A stretch of DNA of 64,000 nt. It comes from Scedosporium boydii (lineage: Eukaryota; Ascomycota; Sordariomycetes; Microascales; Microascaceae). The first letter of the stretch is position 1. Each line of letters starts with the position of its first letter. The stretch lies in the NCBI GenBank assembly GCA_002221725.1, contig NJFT01000006.1, positions 248,001 through 312,000 on the forward strand, in the 5' to 3' direction. The position numbers were made by a program, and so were the translations under genes. The notes under the pieces are model-generated. The model ran no database searches and was not told where the DNA came from. It worked only from the letters and a program-made list of their open reading frames with translations. This document shows, in pieces, positions 1-10,303 of the stretch.

Positions 1-60
1 TCCCTTGACCCGGTGTGATCCGAGGTGACGATATCGAGCCGTTTCTGACCCGATCAATAG

Positions 61-305
61 CTGGCGATTGCTACCCTCTCGACCCTTTTCACCGGTACTT
101 ACCTTGCCTCGTCCGGCGGTAGCAGCAAGAAGCAGTCGACGACCACTCCCCCTATCAATGCCTCGACCCCCGATGAGGCGGACTTCATCAAGTGCGTCAT
201 TTTGAAAGAAACGAGAGCCATTGAATCTTAGGCGTCTGGTCAAACTAACGCGGTATTAGGAAATTCTTGGAGGAGGCGGACGGGAAGAAGGAGGCGAAGC
301 ATTAA
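61..305 (+). CDS. ATP19: Mitochondrial F1Fo ATP synthase subunit K (ATP19-like), 3' part
   Basis: Only the last two exons are in the window. Exon 61-191 reads LAIATLSTLFTGTYLASSGG and continues with a Lys/Thr/Pro stretch. The intron is 192-259 (GTGCGT donor, ACTAAC branch site near 244, TTAG acceptor). Exon 260-305 ends in an E/K-rich tail with stop TAA at 303-305. The frame in front of position 61 meets TAG at 58-60, so bases 1-60 must be the end of another intron, and the start codon lies left of the window. The hydrophobic segment followed by a short charged tail fits the small inner-membrane subunit K, associated with ATP synthase dimers. The identification rests on memory of the fungal family. 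The protein is short, so some doubt remains. Confidence 0.7.
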
Positions 306-1099
306 GGATGAATCTATGAACCCAATTGTCGCGCGAATGATCCAGGCCAAACCTAAGGCAATCCGGTCTGATTTTCCCTCTGTATTTTGCGTCTTGTGGG
401 CGGCCCGTGGCCGAGGAATTGCGCACCAAGCGATTTGCCACAGGCATAGTGTACATATAGATGACGGCCAGACATTCCGGCACCTTGTTGAATGCAGATC
501 TAGGTCTATTCACGACCCTCGGAGCCTCTGTGACCCCGCCTACCATAACCTCACCCGAGACGGACTTTTGCGATTCCAGGCATCGAAACATACGCCAGCT
601 GCCCAATTGGCCCCCTACTCTGCATCTGTGAATTCTAGTCGAGGCAGGCCAGGCTTTGAACATTCTGTGCGCTTATCTTTCACGATTGGCCAATCTTTCC
701 TGCCATTATCAGTTCAGCTTCTACACACCCTCAGTATCGTGCCTAACAACGTCCAAACGAAGACAGTACAGTCAGACTTCGACGAAGGCTTCACATTCAA
801 CATACATCATGGTGTAAGCATTAGGTCGTAGAATTAACTATCAGCAGGATGGATTCAGTTCCACGGCAACCCCATCGCCATACACTTCGACAATTCAGCC
901 AATAAATATTGCCAAGAGCCGACGACTAGGACACAAATTGGCTGTCAAGGACACACACTCTCTCCCTTCTCACAGCTGCTCAGTTCTTAAGGTGCGCCAG
1001 CCTCGGAGTTGCTTGCTTGAACCCAAATCTACCAGAAAGCATACCGTCCTGCTCTTAAAGTTAGCTTCCTTAGAGCGAGACAGATTGAAGGATCCATCG
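306..1099. other. Convergent 3' spacer between ATP19-like and SDR genes
   Basis: About 0.8 kb separates two stop codons facing each other. Open frames exist on both strands but none looks like a protein family or has convincing splice structure. I read it as 3' untranslated sequence of the two neighbours. Confidence 0.5.
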
Positions 1100-2140
1100 T
1101 CACGGGAAAGGACGTACGAGAGCAGTGTGCCAGAAGAAAGTGGTAACAAACCACCCGAAAAGACACTCGAAGCCGGGCCAAACTCTGGTGCTAGGCCACC
1201 AACTAAAGGAGTTCTTGACAACAGATTTCGCCAACTCCTCGGGGGTTGCTGAATGAATGTTAGCTTGTGATGTCCCCATGTGGGGAGATTGGGCGTGGCG
1301 GCTATGACAATGCGTACTCAAGAAGATGTCTGTGGTGCGACCGGCCAAGATTGGTTCGAGGATATCCCGGGCAGCTTCGTAGGGGGAACCTTCCGGGAAG
1401 TCATACTTGGGCGCATTCAGGAAGAATTTTGTTCTGACGCCCCCGGTCATAATCTAAGTCGTGGAGTGGCATTAGCTATCTCACCCTCCACGATCTCTCG
1501 TCCCATGGCTCCTTTGCAGCGATTGGAATCCAGCTCACATAAATAACCTTGACGCCGAACGGGGCCATTTCAATGCGAAGGGTATCCGACAGGGAGTGTA
1601 CGGCTGCCTTTGACGCGTTGTATAATCCCTGGAGCGGCAAGGGAATGATACCGACGAGAGAGCCGATGTTGATGATCTGGCCCTTGGCCGCGATCACCTG
1701 GGGAGCAAAGGCCTGAGTAACCTCGACGAGGCCGAATAGGTTGACATTAAACATCTTTTTCGCCTGTTCGAGGTCCGTATCGAGTATGGTTGCATTATAT
1801 CCTAGATGCGGGGAATTTAGACCATCTCGATGGCTCAAAAGGGGGTCGAGAATCTCTTCAGGCATCACTCACCACATCCAGAGTTATTGACTAGGAAGTC
1901 AAGCTTCCCCTCTGTATATCTGTTGACTGTTGCGGCAGCTTCCTTGATTGACTCGGACGACTCCACATCCAGCTGTACTGTCTCAATACCCAACTTCTTG
2001 AGGTGGGCAAGCTTTTCAAGGTTGCGTCCGGTCGCCAGCACGCGGACCCCGCGGCGATGGAACTCTTGAGCAAGAGCATCGCCGATCCCGCCCTCGCTGC
2101 ACCCAGTAATCAGCGCGGTCTGTTTCGAAGAGTTGGCCAT
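1100..2140 (-). CDS. Short-chain dehydrogenase/reductase, AYR1-like (1-acyl-DHAP reductase type)
   Basis: Three exons: 2140-1873, 1801-1539 and 1453-1100, giving about 294 residues. The start is the ATG at 2138-2140 (MANSSKQTALITGCSEGGIG). An upstream non-ATG extension is not needed. The cofactor motif TGCSEGGIG is the variant typical of AYR1-type enzymes. It is followed by a core strand LDFLVNNSGCGY, the catalytic pair in YNASKAAVHSL, and GGVRTKFF after it. AYR1 enzymes reduce 1-acyl-dihydroxyacetone phosphate with NADPH in phosphatidic acid synthesis and sit on lipid droplets or ER. The C-terminus (WFVTTFFWHTAL) is hydrophobic, as expected for membrane attachment. The last few residues are unsure because GTACGT at the end could be another splice donor. 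Related fungal reductases of other substrates cannot be excluded. Confidence 0.8.
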
Positions 2141-4003
2141 CGTCTCAAATTTTCGGGTACAAGTAACTATCAAGGTTTTACTCAGGCCGATTTGGGTACT
2201 TTTCTTTCTTTTTGTGTCGTGGGCTGGGAGATGAGCACGTCAAGATGCGTGTAAGTGTAAGCCGGGCTCGCCTGCGGCGCAGCGAAGCTAACGTCGGCCG
2301 CTTTCAGCCCGGTTGCCACCTCAGCTTCCAGGCATACAATTTGAGCAGTTTGTGGAACATCAGATAATTTCGTCCAGTTCAATCTTGCAGTTTGACAATC
2401 GAATATCAATACAGTCAGGCTGGCGTTCTTTTTCTCACGCGTGCCATCGACCGTCTAGGGTAGCTCAGACTTCATCCCACGCTCAGAACCGAGCTCTCTA
2501 TCAATTTAGATAAGATAGGGCATTATTGATATTGCACTATGAAGATGAAGAGGTATATGCATCTAGCACGACGACTTGCTAATTACAAAGCAAGTAGCGA
2601 AGGTCCTCGACAATGGCTTAAGCCCCGGCCAAACGCATGAGCCACGAGCGGGAAGCTTGGAGGCTCGAAACTCACCTGCATGAAGGACTCTTTTTCGGCT
2701 CCCCGCTTAAAAGAGACCTTCATCCGATCTGACTACCCTTGAAGCAGAGAAGGTTCTAAATCGTCCTAAAGGCTGAGTACGTAGATCTTACAATGTCGAC
2801 GGTCGGGGTTGGGGAGAGCTAGGGGTCTTGAAAATAGCCGTTTGATTTATCCACTCGTACAGCCGGGTATTTGTGAAGATCAGAACTCTTGGTGTGGAAC
2901 ATTGCGGTTCTTGGCGATGGGAATTGCCGGTTGTAGCGGCACACCTATTCCCATGTCCAAGTCCGCCGCAAGTCCCATTGATATAACATCGAGGCATTAA
3001 GGTTTGGGCAGGTTTTAGCGTTCCTGGAGACTGGGCCGATCGGTTCTTGCCGGTGTCAAGGCTGGGGACAAGACCAAGGGAGGAGAGAAGGGCGGGTCGG
3101 GGGCGAAACAACAGCAAGCAAAACCTGGAGACCAAATGCTCAGCCCACGGCGATCAGTAGGACGCATTTCGGTTTCACCCAGTCGAGCTGTCAATGTCAG
3201 CCTTCTACGAAGAGAGTTTTGCCGCCCATGTCCAGTCCATCCCATGCCCTGTCGCCCCATCATTACAAGTTTGGCGTCTCAACAGCCCCAGTTCATCCTC
3301 ATGACGATTAATGCAACCTAGTGACCTAACCTTTTCTATTCTCGGATCGCCTGCGACGAGAGAGTGTATCTCGTTTTTGAGAATCTCTGTGCTCCTCAAA
3401 CCGCTGTGTTAATCATGCCGCTTACACTCTAATATACCTGGTAACATTGTATTCATGCAATATCCCAGTGTTTCTGGCCTGCTGCGCCTCGGGATCATCT
3501 CTCTAACTTCAGCTTTAGCAGATGCGATGCATAGAGGTCCAGATGATAAAGGATATGTCTGTGTGCTTCAGAATAGCTCGAGCTTCGAGACATAAACGCT
3601 GGGCGCATCAAAAGATCGACAAACCTTGTTTCCAGGTCTCTTCTAGAGTGGCTAAAATTCATGCCCCCTTTCTCACGCAAAACGGGCCTGCTAAGAACAG
3701 AATGATCTAGATTATGTGGATAAGAAAAATTGATGGAGATGAAAGGAAGCGGAGTCCTGAGGATCCTTGGCCGGGGCATTGGCTCCTTGATATGTTGATA
3801 GCCTAAGTTCCTCGTTGATTTATTCCGCAGAATTTCGACTGCCTCCGATTGTCTGGGATGAGGAGTGTTGGTCTTATAAAACAGTATACGTACCCACATC
3901 TAGGAGGAGCAGATACTTAGAACAAAATGGTTTACCAAGAGCCCATTGATCATTTTGTTTCCTTGGGATGGGGTGCAAGCAAAGGCACAAATTGGTTTCG
4001 TTC

Positions 4004-4042
4004 TACTTCGTACTTCGTACACTATAAAAGAGTACGAAGTAC
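4004..4042. repeat. Inverted repeat of the TACTTCG motif around a TATA box
   Basis: Bases 4004-4020 read TACTTCGTACTTCGTAC, two tandem heptamers plus TAC. Bases 4032-4042 read GTACGAAGTAC. The 11-bp arms 4010-4020 and 4032-4042 are perfect reverse complements separated by 11 bp that include TATAAAA. The DNA or a transcript could form a hairpin. It lies about 325 bp upstream of the thymidylate synthase start. Whether it acts as a promoter element is not known. Confidence 0.85.
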
Positions 4043-4174
4043 AAATGCAGTTTAGCCTCAGGCCCTCTACTGGATTCAATGTTCCTCTTAAACTTTAGGT
4101 GGGGTGTGTTAGGCCTTAGCGGTATTTGATCGGTTGGTCAAAGGGCGAAAGCGATTTGTCGGGTCGCGTCTTTA

Positions 4175-4180
4175 ACGCGT
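4175..4180. promoter_or_regulatory. MCB-like element (ACGCGT) upstream of thymidylate synthase
   Basis: ACGCGT at 4175-4180 is about 190 bp before the start codon, with a second CGCGT core in GTCGCGTC at 4163-4170. In yeasts the MBF complex (Mbp1/Swi6) binds ACGCGT to drive G1/S genes, and thymidylate synthase is a classic target. The sequence match is exact. Its function here is inferred. Confidence 0.6.
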
Positions 4181-4366
4181 CTTGGGAAGAAGCGCCCCTC
4201 TTCGTGTCAGAGATCTCATCACTCTGTTCCCCTCTTCACAAAGAATGTTCGAATCCTCGAATTGATCTGCGCAGTTCCAAACTTCCCCTTCCAAGTCGTA
4301 AACTAGCCGATCCCATACGGGAACCCCTTGCAGCTCTAGATATTACTGCATTGCTCTCGACCCCGA

Positions 4367-5550
4367 ATGTCCCCATCAAGCGAGCCCCTTGGGCCATGTC
4401 CAGGTGACGTTTCGGTCAGGAAGAACAAACCCTCCGAAGCCAAGCGACACGAGGAATACCAGTATCTAGACCTGGTACGAGAGATTCTCGACAACGGCGA
4501 GCATCGTCCTGACAGGTGAGCCAAAGAGAGTTGTTTCCGTTACAACCAGGTGGATCATCCATCGGCTATGCATGTAGTTCACTGCGCCGTCTTGCAAAAC
4601 GATGGGGTGCGCATGCATGAGCGCACACAGCGATATGCATCATCCACCAAACTGGATAGATACCTAATCTGGAGAATCTCACCAGGACCGGAACCGGCAC
4701 CTATGCAGTTTTTGCTCCCACGCCCCTCAAATTCTCCCTTAATCGCAACGGCGAGCCAATCCTTCCCCTCCTCACCACGAAACGCGTCTTTCTCAAGGCA
4801 GTAGTCGCCGAGCTCCTCTGGTTCGTCGAAGGCAATACCTCGTCGCTGGCATTGAGCGAGAAGGGTGTGAAGATATGGGATGGCAACGGTTCCCGAGAGT
4901 TCCTCGATAACGTCGGCCTGTCGCACCGCGAGGTTGGTGATCTAGGCCCCGTATACGGCTTTCAGTGGCGACACTTCGGCGCCGAGTACGTAGACGCAAA
5001 GACAGATTATACCGGCAAGGGTGTGGACCAGCTCGCTGAGGTTATTCACAAACTACGGACGAATCCCTACGACCGGCGCATTATTCTATCGGCCTGGAAT
5101 GTTGCAGATCTCAAGAAGATGGCCCTCCCCCCTTGCCACATGTTTGCCCAATTCTACGTTTCTTACCCGCGGGACCGGACCACAGCGCCCGCAGGACAGC
5201 AAGAAGCGGAACGACCGAAGGGCCACCTGCATTGCCAGCTCTACCAGAGGTCTTGCGACATGGGCCTTGGAGTTCCCTTCAACATCGCTAGCTACGCCTT
5301 ATTAACACATATGATTGCGCATGTCTGCGACCTAGTCCCGGGAACTTTCACGCACGTCTTGGGGGACGCCCATGTGTACCTGGACCATGTCGATGCCTTG
5401 CGGTCGCAGTTAGAGCGCGAGCCTCGCGACTTCCCGACACTCGAGATTATGAGAGAGAAGGGCGGGAGCATTGATGGATGGCAAGCTGAGGACATTGTGG
5501 TGAAGGGCTACGACCCACATAAGAGTATAGCTATGAAGATGTCGGTGTGA
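4367..5550 (+). CDS. TMP1: Thymidylate synthase
   Basis: Two exons, 4367-4515 and 4686-5550, encode about 337 residues. The enzyme methylates dUMP to dTMP using methylene-tetrahydrofolate. Family landmarks appear in order: the folate/dUMP loop [10 protein letters not shown] after the splice, [16 protein letters not shown], the [17 protein letters not shown] block, [11 protein letters not shown], the catalytic cysteine near residue 200 in [12 protein letters not shown], and [21 protein letters not shown] polar insert of about 15 residues follows FYVSYPRD, where the yeast enzyme is shorter. I believe this is common in filamentous fungi. The start ATG at 4367 gives a continuous frame into [14 protein letters not shown], the normal N-terminal helix. 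The donor is GTGAGC and the acceptor ACCAG. It is divergent from the SDR gene and carries an MCB-like site upstream. Confidence 0.97.
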
Positions 5551-6846
5551 AGTGGGATGGTGTAGACTGGTCATATAGAAGTACAGAGACGCGCACCTGG
5601 GGTGATCTCGACTCTCTTGGAATGCGCTGAGTTATGTGTTAACGAATGGGAAGGACTAATTGGGTACGATGTTTATATTTTACCGTTCTCTGCAGGGTTG
5701 CTCAAACATATCCCGCTGTCAAGTCATTAATCGACATTCAGCAAGTCTGTCTCTGCATATTTGTCTCCTCGGCCCCAACAGATCGACCCATATTATTGAA
5801 GCTTGCTGCCGGGACAAGTTGCCCTGTTTTGCCAAAATCGATGGCCAGTCTATCTATCCTTGTTTCCTCTCCCCATCCCCACACGTCAAGCCTTGGGTGG
5901 TGGGTGGTTCTTCGAAGGGGTTGAAGAACATTAGTACCATGGGATATCAATCGATATATCTCGGTTAGCGTCAATCCTCAAGCCTGGAACCTTATCCTCC
6001 GCCCTCATATGCTGGGCACCTGTCATATGCCATTGAAACGACCATCAAACGGCGATTCTGAATTGTTCCTGAATCCAATGCATGCTATAAATCAAGCAGC
6101 ATGGTAGCCAGCAACATTTATTTAATGAATTCTTCCCCTATTAAAAAAAAAGTCTAGCAAGCTTTACAAAGGAGCAATCCGACCCGAGTCTTCAAGGGAC
6201 AAAAGGAAACCAACATCACAAGTCCGCGTCCATCTCCGGGATATCGGACTGTTTGCGTCCGCTCTCAGCTCCTTCTCTCCTCGGGAGTGAGGTCCAATGC
6301 CTTCTTCACATGCAATCCGCCAGTCTGATATCAGTGTTTTGAGGGAAAGCGCCACACAGTCCAAGTTCCACTCCTAAAGACGCACCTTCCAACCTTCCTC
6401 CTCCACTGGTTCTTCCTCCGCGTTTCACAGTGCGGACTGTGCCTTCAGCCCGACGCCCGAGAAACAAGGCATTCACTAAACGCTTTGTATCTTGTATCAC
6501 GTATCTCACCGCCCCGCCACCTCGATTTCTTCTCCCACTTTTGCCTCAACCGAGTTTCCCACCTCCCCCATTTTACATTTCTGGTCTCCGGATACAACGA
6601 TTTCCCTTCACTATTCATCCCATCAATTGCATCACCATCGCGGCCAGGCCTTTACCCCTCGGATAATAGGGCGACATTATCCCATCGCCTTCGTTATCGC
6701 GTTGGCAATTATTATTTTCCTGTTCTAGCTTCGCCTACTATTTGAAGCCTCGTCAGTCCTGACTTCGGGGTTGGCCTTCGCCAACTGGGCCTTCCTTACC
6801 GCCCCTAACCCACGACCACTTTCCCCATCACCTCAAAACTATCGCC
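5551..6846. other. Intergenic: TYMS 3' region and CENP-B-type gene promoter/5' leader
   Basis: No gene recognised. The last 350 bases before 6847 are C/T-rich (many CCTCC, TTCCC and CACC runs), a common feature of filamentous fungal promoters and 5' leaders. Confidence 0.5.
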
Positions 6847-8070
6847 ATGGCCGATACCGATCATGTTATGGCCAATGGCCTTCCTACCTCACCTCCCGTC
6901 GCAGTCGCAATCGCGGAGACTTCTCCCGCTCCCACTACCATTCCTCCTCCAGTCTCCACACCCACACCCGCTCCGCCGCGACCACCTCGCTCATCGACGC
7001 CTCGCGAACGCCATTCTTTGACCCTCGACCAGAGACGCGCCTTACGGCGATGGGCCAACAGTCAACAGACGCGCCCCAGTCACCGAGCCTGCATCGAGTG
7101 GTTCCAGCGCGAGTACGGACAAGTCATTAGCCAGTCCACAGTCTCCCACAGCTTGTCTCCAAAGTACTCGAGACTCGACGGTGATAATCCCCAGCTGAGC
7201 GGGTCTCGACTGCGCTTTGGAAACTGGCCCGACGTCGAGCGACTTGTTCTTCTTTGGTACCAGCGGGGGCTTGCTAGCGGCCGCCACCCTACAAATGAAG
7301 AGCTTGCCGAGAAGGCAAAGAGCATCTTCGCCGCTCTACCTCGATACAAGGATGAACAGCCTCCCGAGTTCTCGCCTGGCTGGATCCACCGATTCAAGAA
7401 GCGCTACGGTCTGCTCGTGCGACGCCAACGCCGCCACGGGGATGTTGAGAACCCGGCCGAAGACATTGACTACCTTGCCGAATGCGTCCCCCGATTCATG
7501 CCTATTGCCGCTGATACTAGCCCGGCCGCCATGAGAGAGCAGATTGTCCGTGTCGTTGGCGTGGAGCCATCGCTCAATACATGCGCGCTTGTGCGCGACG
7601 AAATTATCCGGCGACAGTCGACGCCCGCGCCCTACAGCGGCGCTGCCGCTATTGTCGCGAACCAAGCTGCCGCGGCCGTCGCAGCAAATGGCGGAGATGC
7701 TTCTCCCCATCCCCCGATCGACTCGCAGCTGTACGCGGACAACGAAGATGACCCCGAGGTTGTCCTGCAGAATGCTCTTAGGCAACTGCAACAAGAGGAG
7801 GCGGAGGCTGAAGCTAGCGCAGCCTCTGTTCGCCAGGAACGGGAACGTGCCGAGCAGCTTGGTCAGCCCGGAGTGTCCATCAATACGCCAACGCGCCAGA
7901 GCAGCTCGAGGATTTCGAACGACGAAGATCTGAACCTCAAACCTATCAGCTCTGCTGCTCCGGTATCGAATTACGATCGGCCTGTACTCTGCCCCTTCTG
8001 TGTTAATCAGCGAATGCTTCGCACTATTAAGGAAGCAGTGGAGCATCTCTCAACACATGTTGTTGTGTAA
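6847..8070 (+). CDS. HTH CENP-B-type DNA-binding protein with C-terminal C2H2-like finger
   Basis: A single exon of 407 residues with ATG in the context GCCATGG. Residues 1-55 are Pro/Thr/Ala-rich and probably disordered. Residues about 57-110 (LTLDQRRALRRWANSQ, then QSTVSHSLSPKYSRL) resemble the first helix-turn-helix of CENP-B. About 120-195 (WPDVERLVLLWYQRGL and FSPGWIHRFKKRYGLL) is a CENPB-type HTH. The middle is Ala-rich with a Glu/Gln coiled segment. The last 25 residues hold C-x2-C-x14-H-x3-H (LCPFC to HLSTH), a possible zinc finger. No DDE transposase domain follows. It therefore looks like a domesticated pogo/Tc5-type DNA-binding module, as in fission yeast Abp1/Cbh proteins. The target DNA and role are unknown; chromatin or transcription control is an inference. 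Confidence 0.85.
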   Translation: MADTDHVMANGLPTSPPVAVAIAETSPAPTTIPPPVSTPTPAPPRPPRSSTPRERHSLTLDQRRALRRWANSQQTRPSHRACIEWFQREYGQVISQSTVSHSLSPKYSRLDGDNPQLSGSRLRFGNWPDVERLVLLWYQRGLASGRHPTNEELAEKAKSIFAALPRYKDEQPPEFSPGWIHRFKKRYGLLVRRQRRHGDVENPAEDIDYLAECVPRFMPIAADTSPAAMREQIVRVVGVEPSLNTCALVRDEIIRRQSTPAPYSGAAAIVANQAAAAVAANGGDASPHPPIDSQLYADNEDDPEVVLQNALRQLQQEEAEAEASAASVRQERERAEQLGQPGVSINTPTRQSSSRISNDEDLNLKPISSAAPVSNYDRPVLCPFCVNQRMLRTIKEAVEHLSTHVVV

Positions 8071-10303
8071 AATCACAGCAGAACAAACCCGACAGACAAA
8101 ATCCTCAGCTTTGCGGCTTCCCTTTGTCTGTTCTCACACGCATCTCCCCAAACATCACGAACACTCTAATCAGACCCGTCTACCTAACTGTCTCCCCATT
8201 CTTCCCTATCAGCATGGGCTACCCAGCCACTCTGCCCAAACAAGCTCCAAGTTTCACATCACAATAACCTGGATACGACGTCATGGTTCTCTGTCTTCCC
8301 TGGCCAGCAGTTTCTCCTCCCTAATCTCTTAAAAACCATACCCATGGCGCCGTCCGGATTCGATTTCTCTCTCCTATCTGAGACGACACCAACAGATAAA
8401 AACTAAAATGAAAAGGCGTCAGGTCGACGCTGTCTCTACAACCAGCAGGCTTAAAATCTGTAGCCCAAAAAGGGTATGTTTTGTATGATCATGTCTGGTC
8501 ATGGAAAGGTTTTGTACGAAAAGACTCGAAGAGTTTTCACGTCATGTTATCACCGTCTTTTTTTTTTTCTTTTTCTTTTCTTTTTCTTTTCCGTTTTCAA
8601 CTCTCGGTCGTTTCCTCAAATCATCCTGAGTTGTCGGTCTTCGAGCTTTCATATTCGTTATTGGGGTTCCTGTCCGGTCCCCTCCATCTCCTTCTGCAAA
8701 GCTGGAGTCTTTTCGTCTTTTGACACGGTTTTTTTTTTTTTTTTTTTTTTTTTTTTCTTTTCGGTTTCAAGGTTTCCGGTTCGGGTTCTGGTCTGCGTAT
8801 ACCATTTTGTTTTCACACAAAAAAGGTGGTAACAAGGAAAGGGAATGCTTCAGGGATGTTACGGGTTTTTCTTCCACCTTTTTTTTCTTCTTGTTTTCTT
8901 CAGGCAGACCCTTTCTTCCTTTCAAATATCTAATACGTAGCAATGAAATGAAATACGTGTGGAAACTCGAGCTTCGCGTGTTGTCCCTTGATCTGTGTCG
9001 AGTGGTTTGATTGAAGGACTCTTGTCCATCTTACCCTTAGTTCATCTCTGTAGCATCCGGTTCGACGAGATGGCGAATATGGATGTTCCATGCTTCATGA
9101 ACATCCATACATATACCAACCGAAAAGGAAGGGGTTGGAAATATCATTCGTTGTCGTAACTTGGGCCAGGCCAAGACAGGACCGGAACATTCATGGACTG
9201 AAGATCGGCTCACATACAATACAACAAGGCAACCAAGGGAGCACGAGGAAATAAAAACAAAATGTTCATTTTAACTACTGGGTTTACTCCCCGAAACGCC
9301 GTTTCCTAAAAACATAAGATAAAATAAAAAAATGAAGAAAAGACGAGAAAGATCCTAAACGTGTCCATCACTCCGCTTTCTCCTTGGCCAACTCCCCCTA
9401 TGTCACAGATAGAAAAGAAGAAGAAGTAGAAGAAAAGAGAGGAGTAGAGGTCTTGTAAAACGGATTTGAGAAAAGGGGGAAGGGGTATGCAGAATGGTTC
9501 GTCCACGGCTTGACAGAATCTCTATTTTCAAAGTCGTAGGACTCGAGGCATCAAATGCGGTACTAGAGCCGCAACGACATCATACACTGAATAGGTATCG
9601 AGGAATGAAGAACATCAGAGAAGAAACTAAGTTGAAACAAAAGGGGGCGGCAATGGGGGGCATCTTCAGATGACCCGTGCCTCACAAGAAGAAAGAGCGA
9701 ATTGGGTATGTAAAGAGGTTTAAATAAAGGAAAACAAAAAAGAGGGCACAGAGAAGAAGAAAAAAAGACGAGAAAAAAAAATAAACCGAAGAACAAGTAG
9801 AAGAAAAGGAAAGAAAGTAACAAAAAGAGCGTTGGTATAATGGGAACAAGGGGACGTTTTAGAAATGCCTACCCTTGATTGCCTGCTCTTAGTCCATTTC
9901 CAGCCGTGTCAGCATTCGTCATATCCCATCAAACTCATCATGAAATTTCAAAACGTTGGTTGATGCCGCGCAGAATGGTTGACAAGTATGATATCATTCG
10001 TCTCGCCGTCTAAAACCATCCGGCGTCCATAGCTTGCACATCGTAAGTTGAAGGAGGCGGGATGTATCGTATAAGAAGTGGTTGTAATCAGTGGAGACGG
10101 ATAGCGTGTCTCTGGCCCCTCCCTTCTATCACTCCTAACACGAAAGTCGTCTTAGTGTGCGAGGGAGAGAGCTGCGCTTCCGGGGAAGGGCGCCAGTTCG
10201 GGCTTCCATCCACGTGCCCGGGTATAAACCAACCTCGCACTTGAAGTGGATGCCGGGACTGCGGCTAATAGCATCTCGACATCTCGGCATCTCGCGCAGA
10301 AAT
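8071..10303. other. Low-complexity convergent spacer with long T and A/G tracts
   Basis: About 2.2 kb between the CENP-B-type gene and the BEM1 stop codon. It holds T/C-rich tracts at about 8558-8592 and 8875-8895, an uninterrupted run of 28 T at 8729-8756, and A/G-rich tracts at about 9310-9450 and 9720-9830 on the + strand. No credible gene is seen. Part is presumably 3' UTR of both neighbours. Confidence 0.6.
8729..8756. repeat. Poly(T) run of 28
   Basis: Twenty-eight consecutive T, followed by CTTTTC. It could be length-variable or a sequencing trouble spot, or the reversed poly(A) tail of a retro-inserted element. No such element is recognisable beside it. Confidence 0.9.

Larger units (their letters stand above)
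2141..4366. other. Divergent intergenic region between SDR and thymidylate synthase
   Basis: No protein family is recognised in about 2.2 kb. It holds the promoters of the two flanking genes. It contains an inverted TACTTCG repeat at 4004-4042, which flanks a TATAAAA, and an MCB-type site at 4175-4180. Both are listed separately. Short open frames around 2800-3900 lack support. Confidence 0.5.

Noticed and set aside
1..60. Coding sequence continuous with the ATP19-like exon
   Set aside because: In-frame TAG at 58-60 and a good acceptor context show that it is intron.
6847..8070. Active pogo/Tc1-type transposon
   Set aside because: No DDE domain, no terminal inverted repeats seen around the gene, and an intact single open frame with a different C-terminus.
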